NCBI GenBank assembly: GCA_036397815.1 | Contig: DASWIE010000080.1 | Span: 1-6,834, forward strand | Length of the DNA stretch: 6,834 nt | Direction: 5' to 3' | From: DASQFY01 sp036397815 | GTDB lineage: Bacteria > Chloroflexota > Limnocylindria > QHBO01 | Shown: in pieces, positions 1 through 4,731 of the stretch | Position numbering within the stretch: position 1 is the stretch's first letter | Layout: the number at the start of each line of letters is the position of its first letter | The notes under the pieces: model-generated | What the model saw: only the letters and a program-made list of their open reading frames with translations | Told to the model about the DNA's origin: nothing | The model's database searches: none | Made by a program: the position numbers and the translations under genes

Positions 1-414
1 GCGCACGCCGAGGGCGTGGAGCCGACGAGCTTCGCGAAGGTGGTCGGCGTGCGGACGAGCGACGGTCGGACGGCACTCGCCGTCCTCGACGCGACCGATC
101 AGGTCGAGCTCGGCGAGCTGGCCAGGGAGCTTGGCGTCGCCTGGGTTGCCCTGCTCGGCGAGCAGGAGTTCGGCGATCTGGCGCCGGAGTGCGAGGTGGG
201 GACGGCGCCCCCGATCCCTGAGCTGGTGAACGCGCCGGTCTACGTCGACGAGGCGGTGCGCGCCGACCCGAAGATCAGCTTCCCGGCGGGAAGCCACCGC
301 CACAGCGTGCGGGTCGACCGGGAGGCGTGGGAGCGGGAAGCCGGGGTCGGGTACGCCAAGTTTGCCGTTCGCCGGCGCTCGCTGCGCTCGTACAGCGAGC
401 GGGGCTGGACCTAA
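1..414 (+). CDS. YbaK/EbsC-family aminoacyl-tRNA deacylase-like protein (5' end outside window)
   Basis: The frame is open from base 1, so the gene is cut by the left edge; 137 residues are visible and roughly 15-25 N-terminal residues are probably missing compared with the usual ~155-residue family. Seen: the FAKVV segment with the conserved lysine (codon 37-39), a CEVGTAPP stretch from about base 190, VYVDEA, and a GSH motif near base 289, in the order typical of the YbaK/ProX fold. The family hydrolyses mischarged aminoacyl-tRNAs (for example Cys-tRNA(Pro) or Ala-tRNA(Pro)) in the cytoplasm; the substrate here cannot be told from sequence. The GTG at 16 is a possible start, but conserved YbaK residues should precede it. 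A basic tail (AVRRRSLR, then SYSERGWT) lies beyond the conserved domain and is echoed in a remnant at 2796-2864. A small ORF follows 15 nt downstream and is probably co-transcribed. Confidence 0.85.
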   Translation, partial: AHAEGVEPTSFAKVVGVRTSDGRTALAVLDATDQVELGELARELGVAWVALLGEQEFGDLAPECEVGTAPPIPELVNAPVYVDEAVRADPKISFPAGSHRHSVRVDREAWEREAGVGYAKFAVRRRSLRSYSERGWT

Positions 415-416
415 CC

Positions 417-422
417 GGAGGG
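417..422 (+). promoter_or_regulatory. Strong Shine-Dalgarno for the 430-639 ORF
   Basis: GGAGGG lies 7 nt before the ATG at 430, just after the stop codon of the YbaK-like gene. It is a near-ideal ribosome binding site and the main reason to accept the small downstream ORF, choosing the ATG at 430 over the in-frame ATG at 445. Confidence 0.7.
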
Positions 423-429
423 TGATCCG

Positions 430-639
430 ATGCAGGAGTGGTCCATGATCGAGGACAGGCGCGAAGATGAGCTGACATCCCAGGCGCCGGGCACGACCGT
501 CGTCCTCTCGGCCGAGGGCTGGGAGGAGGCTGACTACGCCGAGCCCGGCGACGACTGGCGTCTGCTCGGTGATGGCTCGTACCTGTCGCCTGACGGGACC
601 ATCCGCAGCTGGCCGCTCGTCGGTCCGGACCAGGAGTGA
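430..639 (+). CDS. Small acidic hypothetical protein (69 aa)
   Basis: I do not recognise this family. The product has 17 Asp/Glu against 4 Arg, no Lys, no Cys and four Trp, with no signal peptide or membrane segment, so a soluble cytoplasmic protein is likely. The N-terminal 20 residues are charged and probably flexible. The second half (residues 41-62, DDWRLLGDGSYL followed by SPDGTIRSW) reads like a small beta-rich module with turns at GDG and PDG. The gene starts 15 nt after the YbaK-like stop with a strong Shine-Dalgarno, which argues for one transcript and real translation. It could instead be a lineage-specific ORF of no known role. The opposite-strand frames over this stretch are low-complexity Arg/Ser/Pro and look like shadows. 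Confidence 0.65.
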   Translation: MQEWSMIEDRREDELTSQAPGTTVVLSAEGWEEADYAEPGDDWRLLGDGSYLSPDGTIRSWPLVGPDQE

Positions 640-641
640 TG

Positions 642-681
642 CTCGAGGCCCCGGGAAGCGAGCGAGGGTCTGAGGGCCGAG
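642..681. terminator. Imperfect inverted repeat between convergent genes
   Basis: CTCGAGGCCC (642-651) can pair with GGGCCGAG (674-681), leaving a two-base bulge, in the 55-nt gap between the small ORF and the malic enzyme stop codon. No T-tract follows on either strand. Position between converging genes suggests a weak bidirectional terminator, but the stem is short and in GC-rich DNA such repeats arise by chance. Confidence 0.22.
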
Positions 682-694
682 GTCTGGGCCCGCG

Positions 695-2428
695 TCACGC
701 AGCGGGCGTCGCGGGACGATACGGCACGTATACCGGGTCCCACATCGCGGCGTCGACAACGACCGCGACCTGGTCGTCGGGCAGGAAGCGCCCGAATCCG
801 GAGTCACGCGCCTCGCGCACCACCGCGCAGGCGATCGATCGGGCCAGTGCGGGGAGCTCGGCGATCGGCGGGTAGATCACGCCGGCCGCCAAGCGGTCCG
901 CCGAGACCGAGGCGGCGAGCGCGCTCGCCGCGGCGAGCAGCATGCCGTCGGTCACCTCGCGCGCCTCGGCGACCATCGCCCCCAGCCCCAGCCCGGGGAA
1001 GACGAAGGCGTTGTTGCCCTGCCCCACCAGCCGTCGCCGCCCGCCCACGAGGACCGGGGCGAAGGGGCTGCCGGTGGCCACGACGGCACGCCCCTCGCTC
1101 CAGGCGAAGACGTCGGCCGGCGTCACCTCGGAGGCCGTGATCGGGTTCGACAGCGCCATGACCACCGGCCGCTGGGTCACGTTGGCCAGGGCGCGGATGG
1201 TGGGCTCATCGAACCGCCCCTCCACCGCCGTCGTCCCGATCAGCACATGAGGCCGCCAGGCGTCGATCGCCGCCGCGAGCTCGACTCGCCCGCCGGCCGC
1301 GATGAGCTCGGCCGGAAGGGCCGCCGGATCGAGCGCGAACTCCGCCTTCTCGACGCTCAGCGCGCGCCCGGTGTGGATCAGGCCCTCCCGATCGATCATC
1401 GCGATGGCGTCCTTCGGAGCCGTCCCGGCCTCGGCCAGGGCGTGGCCAAGCATGCGGGCGATGCCGATCCCGGCCGCGCCGGCGCCGACGACCAGGAAGC
1501 GCAGCCGACCGACGGGAAGCTCCAGCAGTCGGCTGGCCGCCAGCACGCCTGCCAGCACGGTCGCTCCGGTACCCTGGATGTCGTCGTTGAAGCTCGCGAG
1601 CCGATGTCGGTAGCGGGCGAGCAGGCGGAGCGCGTTGGGGCCCTTGAAGTCCTCCCATTGCAGGAGCGCTCTGGGAAAGACGGCCATGACCGCCTCGACG
1701 AACCGCTCCACCAACTCCTCGTAGCTGGCTCCGCGCAGGCGCGGCGCGCGGTGGCCGACGTAGAGCGGGTCGGCCAGCAGGCCGGGGTGATCGGTCCCGA
1801 CGTCAAGCGACACCGGCAGCGTCGAGGCGGGATGGATCCCGGCGGCGGCGCTGTAGATCGCCAGCTTGCCGACCGGGATGCCCATGCCCCCGGCGCCCTG
1901 GTCGCCGAGCCCCAGGATTCGTTCGTTGTCGGTGACGACGACGAGGCGCACCTCGCTGGGAGCGACGTCGCGCAGAAGGCGCGGCAGACGATCGAGGTCC
2001 GGTGGGGTCAGCCACAGCCCACGTGGGCGACGGAAGATGTGGCTGAATTCCTGGCAGGCCCGACCCACGGTCGGCGTGTACACGACCGGCATGAGCTCCT
2101 CGAGGTTGTCGCGCAGAAGCCGATGGAAGAGCGTCTCGTTGCGGTCCTGGAGCGCCGCCAGCCCGATGTAGCGCTCCAGGTCGTCCGACTTGCGCCGCAC
2201 GTGCTCGAGCTCGAGCCGGACCTGCTGCTCGATGCTGAGCACCCGTGGCGGCAGCAGCCCGCGCAGGCCGAAGGCATCGCGCTCCGCCTCGCTGAAGGCG
2301 GTGTCCTTGTTGAGGAGCCGATCGGCGAGCAGAGCGGGCCCGCAGAGGCCCACCACCAGCGGCTCGGCGACGGCCGGCGACCCGCTGGCCGGGAGCTTTC
2401 GCCGGAGCCGGGTGGCGCGCTGGCTCAT
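695..2428 (-). CDS. maeA: NAD-dependent malic enzyme (oxaloacetate-decarboxylating)
   Basis: Oxidatively decarboxylates L-malate to pyruvate and CO2 with reduction of NAD(P), a cytoplasmic anaplerotic enzyme. The product is 577 aa, close to the E. coli MaeA length (565). Seen from the ATG at 2428: LLNKDTAF and GLLPP at the N-terminus; VVYTPTVG with catalytic Tyr117; GLGDQGAGGMGIPVGKLA with catalytic Lys188; WEDFKGPNA with metal ligands Glu259 and Asp260; FNDDIQGTG with the metal/catalytic Asp283; the Rossmann loop GAGAAG at 315-320; ALSNP near 427; ATGSPF near 451; and GQGNNAFVFPG near 469. All key residues are present. An acidic residue at the end of the second Rossmann strand (MIDREG) favours NAD over NADP, not proven. 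The frame extends to 2515, but that extension has no family similarity; the ATG at 2428 overlaps the stop of the small upstream ORF (ATGA) and has only a weak Shine-Dalgarno, so translation is probably coupled. Confidence 0.97.
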   Translation of the reverse strand: MSQRATRLRRKLPASGSPAVAEPLVVGLCGPALLADRLLNKDTAFSEAERDAFGLRGLLPPRVLSIEQQVRLELEHVRRKSDDLERYIGLAALQDRNETLFHRLLRDNLEELMPVVYTPTVGRACQEFSHIFRRPRGLWLTPPDLDRLPRLLRDVAPSEVRLVVVTDNERILGLGDQGAGGMGIPVGKLAIYSAAAGIHPASTLPVSLDVGTDHPGLLADPLYVGHRAPRLRGASYEELVERFVEAVMAVFPRALLQWEDFKGPNALRLLARYRHRLASFNDDIQGTGATVLAGVLAASRLLELPVGRLRFLVVGAGAAGIGIARMLGHALAEAGTAPKDAIAMIDREGLIHTGRALSVEKAEFALDPAALPAELIAAGGRVELAAAIDAWRPHVLIGTTAVEGRFDEPTIRALANVTQRPVVMALSNPITASEVTPADVFAWSEGRAVVATGSPFAPVLVGGRRRLVGQGNNAFVFPGLGLGAMVAEAREVTDGMLLAAASALAASVSADRLAAGVIYPPIAELPALARSIACAVVREARDSGFGRFLPDDQVAVVVDAAMWDPVYVPYRPATPAA

Positions 2429-2586
2429 CGCTCGGTGCAGCTCAGGCACGGGTCGATCGACAGGAGGCCGACCGGAACCGCCGCCAATTCGGTTCCCGGG
2501 GCAGGCAGCAGCCACAGCGCGGTTGCACCGACAAGCGGCGCGCGCGACATCCCGAGCGCCGTGAAGCCAAAGAGGCCTTCCGTCAC
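2425..2586 (-). CDS. 53-aa ORF ending in a group-4 [NiFe] hydrogenase large-subunit-like tail
   Basis: Reads from a GTG at 2586 with GAGGG 7 nt upstream to a TGA that overlaps the malic enzyme ATG. Residues 5-28 (LFGFTALG through LWLL) are hydrophobic enough for one membrane helix. Residues 33-53 (ELAAVPVGLLSIDPCLSCTER) match the pattern at the mature C-terminus of Ech/Coo/Hyf-type hydrogenase large subunits, where DPCxxC gives two of the four cysteine ligands of the Ni-Fe site; CooH-like subunits also end close after the CTER arginine. The N-terminal CxxC ligand pair and the rest of the ~360-residue enzyme are absent, so it cannot be an active hydrogenase. It may be a relic of a lost hydrogenase gene, or a translated microprotein or leader that couples into malic enzyme. 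The frame stays open further upstream (to 3174) but without recognisable content. The tail match is recalled from family knowledge, not searched. Confidence 0.45.
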   Translation of the reverse strand: MTEGLFGFTALGMSRAPLVGATALWLLPAPGTELAAVPVGLLSIDPCLSCTER

Positions 2587-2593
2587 GTCCAGA

Positions 2594-2598
2594 CCCTC
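2594..2598 (-). promoter_or_regulatory. Shine-Dalgarno for the 53-codon ORF
   Basis: On the minus strand GAGGG lies 7 nt before the GTG at 2586. It is better than any ribosome binding site visible directly before the malic enzyme ATG, which supports ribosomes entering at the small ORF and continuing into malic enzyme. Confidence 0.45.
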
Positions 2599-2670
2599 GT
2601 GGCCAGCGTAGGCCGATCGATCACACCCCGAGGCTAGCGATGGCCGGGTGGCGCCCGAAAGTGCCAAACG

Positions 2671-2705
2671 GTGCCGCCCCACCGGGCCGTTCGGCTTGGC
2701 GGCAC
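2671..2705. repeat. 8-bp inverted repeat with 19-nt loop
   Basis: GTGCCGCC (2671-2678) and GGCGGCAC (2698-2705) are exact reverse complements. The repeat lies about 85 nt upstream of the leftward small ORF. It could be an operator, a 5' leader structure or an old terminator; the length is modest for 70%-GC sequence, so chance is possible. Confidence 0.35.
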
Positions 2706-2795
2706 GAGTGGTGCGGCGCGGCCAGCAGGACTTTCGGCAAGCTTCGGTCACCGCGCGACGCGCTGTTTGGCCGACCCGGCTGCATCGGCGCCCCC

Positions 2796-2864
2796 CACCG
2801 CTACAGCGTCCACGTCGAGCGATCGGCCTGCGAGCGAGCGGCCGTCCGTCGGCGATCGCTGCGA
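2796..2864 (+). pseudogene. Remnant of a YbaK-like protein C-terminus
   Basis: Translating from base 2796 gives HRYSVHVERSACERA followed directly by AVRRRSLR. This aligns with the end of the left-hand YbaK-like protein (HRHSVRVDREAWERE, an 8-residue insertion, then AVRRRSLR): 8 of 15 residues are identical in the first block and all 8 in the second. Within the matched codons many differences are at third positions (for example GTG/GTC, CGG/CGA, CGC/CGT), so this copy diverged under coding constraint rather than arising by a recent duplication. The upstream YbaK core (VYVDE, GSH) is not recognisable in any frame, so it is a fragment. The frame stays open on both sides, including into the BON gene, but without family content. 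Confidence 0.5.
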
Positions 2865-3032
2865 ACCCACACTGACCACCCGAAGCAAGCAACCACCGGC
2901 GCAGTGCCGCGCGCCGAGGATCGGCTCGCCCCGCGCATTTCAGGCTGCTCGGCCCCGACGGATCAAGCCGTTCGGCACTCGTCAGGCCGACCTCGCCGAT
3001 CAAGGGTCGAGGCTGCAACAGCGGCGACCCAG

Positions 3033-3048
3033 CTCGGCATCCGCCGAG
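3033..3048 (+). repeat. Small hairpin in the BON gene leader
   Basis: CTCGGC (3033-3038) pairs with GCCGAG (3043-3048) across a 4-nt loop, extendable by one G-T pair. It sits 22 nt before the Shine-Dalgarno of the BON gene, so it would be in the 5' leader if transcription starts upstream. Six base pairs is weak evidence. Confidence 0.3.
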
Positions 3049-3070
3049 TCGAGCGCGACGCCATGCTTCA

Positions 3071-3077
3071 GAGGAGG
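3071..3077 (+). promoter_or_regulatory. Strong Shine-Dalgarno deciding the BON gene start
   Basis: GAGGAGG lies 9 nt before the ATG at 3087 (6 nt before an in-frame GTG at 3084). It fixes the start of the BON gene although the same frame is open back to 2640. Confidence 0.8.
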
Positions 3078-3086
3078 CGAGTCGTG

Positions 3087-3737
3087 ATGGAAGACAAGGA
3101 ACTCCAGCAGGCCGTGATCGATGAGCTGGACTGGGAGCCATCCGTGGACGCCAGCCACATCGGCGTGACGGCATCGAATGGGGTGGTGACCCTCAGCGGT
3201 CACGTGCCGACCTATTGGGAGAAGCGGACCGCTGAGAGGGCCGCCCAACGCGTCAAGGGTGTGAAGGCCATCGTCGAGGAGATCGAGGTCCAGCTTCGCG
3301 GCGAAGACCGCTGGGCGGATGACACGATCGCCGAGCGGGCGCTTCAGAGTCTGGCGTCGGATGCGGCGGTCCCCAAGGATCGCATCACCCTCAAGGTCGA
3401 GGACGGCTGGGTAACCCTAACCGGCGAGGTCAACTGGCACTTCCAGAAGACGGCCGCGGAACACGACGTCCACAACATCACGGGCGTCAGAGGACTGACC
3501 GACCAGATCACGATCAAGCCGCAGGTTCAGCGATTCGAGGTGAGTGACAAGATCGCAAAGGCGCTCGCCCGCACGGCGGCGCTCGACGCGGCTGCAATCT
3601 CGATTCAGACCGACGACGGCAACGTGACGCTGAGGGGGAAGGTGCACAGTTGGAGCGAGCGGAAGCTGGTCGAGGACGCCGCCTGGTCCGCCCCGGGTGT
3701 CACCGAGGTGACCGACAAGCTGAGCATCGGCGCCTGA
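3087..3737 (+). CDS. Triple BON-domain protein (OsmY-like, cytoplasmic)
   Basis: The 216-residue product is three tandem BON domains with almost nothing else: about residues 3-70, 77-145 and 150-216. Each has the hallmark strand-turn-strand with conserved glycines: NGVVTLSGHV (31-40), DGWVTLTGEV (106-115) and DGNVTLRGKV (177-186), each followed by a helix and a V/I-rich strand (VKGVKAIVEEIEV; ITGVRGLTDQITI; APGVTEVTDKLSI). BON domains bind phospholipid or other hydrophobic surfaces and occur in stress proteins such as OsmY. Unlike OsmY there is no signal peptide, and the charged N-terminus (MEDKELQQ) points to the cytoplasm. Start chosen by the strong Shine-Dalgarno. No partner gene is in the same operon: the upstream gene diverges and the downstream gene converges. 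A role in osmotic or envelope stress is a family inference only. Confidence 0.93.
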   Translation: MEDKELQQAVIDELDWEPSVDASHIGVTASNGVVTLSGHVPTYWEKRTAERAAQRVKGVKAIVEEIEVQLRGEDRWADDTIAERALQSLASDAAVPKDRITLKVEDGWVTLTGEVNWHFQKTAAEHDVHNITGVRGLTDQITIKPQVQRFEVSDKIAKALARTAALDAAAISIQTDDGNVTLRGKVHSWSERKLVEDAAWSAPGVTEVTDKLSIGA

Positions 3738-3826
3738 GGAAGGCGACCTCTGGCGCGGTGTCCCCGACGGGTAAGGTCCTAAGCACAGAGGCGTCCCCCG
3801 GGTGTGGCTGCCCGAAGCAGGATCGA

Positions 3827-3873
3827 GTCGGCGCCCGAATCCTCGGCTTTCCGCCGTGGGCTCGGGCGCCGAC
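3827..3873. terminator. Perfect 12-bp inverted repeat between convergent genes
   Basis: GTCGGCGCCCGA (3827-3838) and TCGGGCGCCGAC (3862-3873) are exact reverse complements around a 23-nt loop that can itself fold (CGGC 3844-3847 with GCCG 3853-3856). It lies in the 161-nt gap between the converging BON and phosphoribosyltransferase genes, where a bidirectional terminator is expected. No U-tract follows on either side, so it would be a non-canonical terminator or an mRNA 3'-end stabiliser. Confidence 0.5.
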
Positions 3874-3898
3874 CCATGTCCGTGAGCACGTGGCTACT

Positions 3899-4624
3899 TC
3901 AGCCCGCGGACCTGGACTGGCCAGCGGTCTGGCCCGCGGCAGCCAGGCGGTCGGATCGTGATGTCGTGCCGGCACGTCGCAGGAGGGCGCGGACATCGTC
4001 GTCTGATACCTGCCCGAAGTCGCGGTACCAGGTGCCGATTGCGAAGAACAGGTCGGGCGTGCGCAGGCACACGAGGCGGTCGGCGGCGGCACGGAGCCGA
4101 TCACAGGTGTCCCTCGGCGCTACCGGAAGGGCCGTGACAACCTCAGCCGGAAGCTGGCGGCGGAGCGCAGCGATGGCCGCCAGCGCGGTGGCACCGGTGG
4201 CCGCCCCGTCGTCGACGACGATCACGCTCCGTCCGCGCAGCTCCGGCCACGGGAGATCGCCGCGGTAGCGCCTGGTGCGACGTTCGACCTCAGCCAGCTC
4301 GCGCTCGCGGATCCGATCCAAGACCGCCTGGGGCAGGCGAAGCTCGGCGATGAGCTGCGTGTTCAGGTACTCCGCACCGCCGCTGGCGACCGCGCCCACG
4401 GCCAGCTCCTCTTGGCCGGGGGTGCCGAGCTTCCGAACGATGAGCACATCCAGGGGGGCGCGAAGTCGCCGCGCCACCTCGAACCCGACGGGAACGCCGC
4501 CCCGCGGAAGGGCGAGCACGATGGGGTCCCTGAGTTCCGGCAGCGCCCCGACGGCCTCGGCCAGCATCTCGCCGGCCTCGCGTCGGTCCTGGAAGATGGG
4601 CAGGAACGGTGAGACGGGATCCAT
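3899..4624 (-). CDS. COG1926-type phosphoribosyltransferase domain protein
   Basis: A 241-residue single-domain protein of the type I phosphoribosyltransferase fold. Seen from the ATG at 4624: FQDRREAGEMLAE (11-23), the characteristic ALPRGGVPVGFEVA (38-51), APLDVLIVRKLGTPG (56-70), ELAVGAVASGG (73-83), and the PRPP-binding loop VIVVDDGAATGAT (134-146). This order is typical of the predicted phosphoribosyltransferases of COG1926, whose substrate is generally unknown; some members are fused to a hydrolase domain, which is absent here. The last ~25 residues are a Ser/Ala/Gly-rich tail without conservation. A GTG at 4666 would add 14 residues that do not look like the family. Neither start has a clear Shine-Dalgarno. 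The gene diverges from a PRPP synthetase gene 107 nt away, so the neighbour makes the cosubstrate this fold uses. Confidence 0.9.
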   Translation of the reverse strand: MDPVSPFLPIFQDRREAGEMLAEAVGALPELRDPIVLALPRGGVPVGFEVARRLRAPLDVLIVRKLGTPGQEELAVGAVASGGAEYLNTQLIAELRLPQAVLDRIRERELAEVERRTRRYRGDLPWPELRGRSVIVVDDGAATGATALAAIAALRRQLPAEVVTALPVAPRDTCDRLRAAADRLVCLRTPDLFFAIGTWYRDFGQVSDDDVRALLRRAGTTSRSDRLAAAGQTAGQSRSAG

Positions 4625-4731
4625 GCCGCAAGCATGGCCGACGCTCAGTCCGAGCGGAAGGGCCACATGGCCGGTATGAAACGGGTCGTTCCGCCCTCAG
4701 ATGCCCGCGACGTTCCCGGTACCGTCCTCGC
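4625..4731. promoter_or_regulatory. Divergent promoter region of the PRPP gene pair
   Basis: This 107-nt gap separates the starts of the leftward phosphoribosyltransferase and rightward PRPP synthetase genes and must hold both promoters. On the + strand TATGAA (4675-4680) resembles a -10 box, but no matching -35 was found. No Shine-Dalgarno precedes either ATG, so short leaders or leaderless transcripts are possible. Confidence 0.4.

Larger units (their letters stand above)
2587..3086. other. Gene-poor 500-nt region between divergent genes
   Basis: No intact gene is supported here. Several frames are open because of high GC, but their translations are Arg/Pro/Ser/Ala-rich and match no family. 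The region must carry the promoters for the leftward small ORF/malic enzyme unit and the rightward BON gene; no convincing -35/-10 pair was seen on either strand. It contains a short inverted repeat (2671-2705), a remnant related to the YbaK-like gene (2796-2864), and a small hairpin (3033-3048) just before the BON ribosome binding site. Confidence 0.6.

Noticed and set aside
376..401. 9-bp inverted repeat inside the end of the YbaK-like gene
   Set aside because: It is fully within coding sequence for an Arg/Ser-rich tail and has no U-tract; chance pairing of repeated GC-rich codons is the simpler view.
2429..2515. N-terminal extension of malic enzyme
   Set aside because: The extra 29 residues are Gly/Pro-rich with no family similarity and overlap the better supported small ORF; the ATG at 2428 fits the family start.
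1247..2611. 454-codon open frame on the + strand
   Set aside because: It lies antisense to malic enzyme, which has every family motif. Its Arg/Gln/Ala-rich translation matches nothing, and its openness follows from the GC-rich third positions of the real gene.
2818..2860. 8-bp inverted repeat AGCGATCG/CGATCGCT
   Set aside because: It falls inside the YbaK-like remnant, where codon content explains the bases, and CGATCG-type palindromes are common in GC-rich genomes.
2640..3086. N-terminal extension of the BON gene
   Set aside because: The frame is open but low-complexity apart from the YbaK-like remnant, and the Shine-Dalgarno at 3071-3077 places the start at 3087. A YbaK-BON fusion is not a known arrangement.
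2587..3174. Upstream continuation of the hydrogenase-tail frame on the minus strand
   Set aside because: The translation is Arg/Ser/Pro/Cys-rich without hydrogenase motifs, overlaps the start of the BON gene, and has no convincing start site.
4675..4680. TATGAA as a definite -10 promoter element
   Set aside because: It resembles a -10 box, but there is no -35 at suitable spacing, so it is only noted within the divergent promoter region.
4609..4731. N-terminal extension of PRPP synthetase
   Set aside because: It is Arg-rich, overlaps the divergent gene's start, and extends beyond the family's normal N-terminus.
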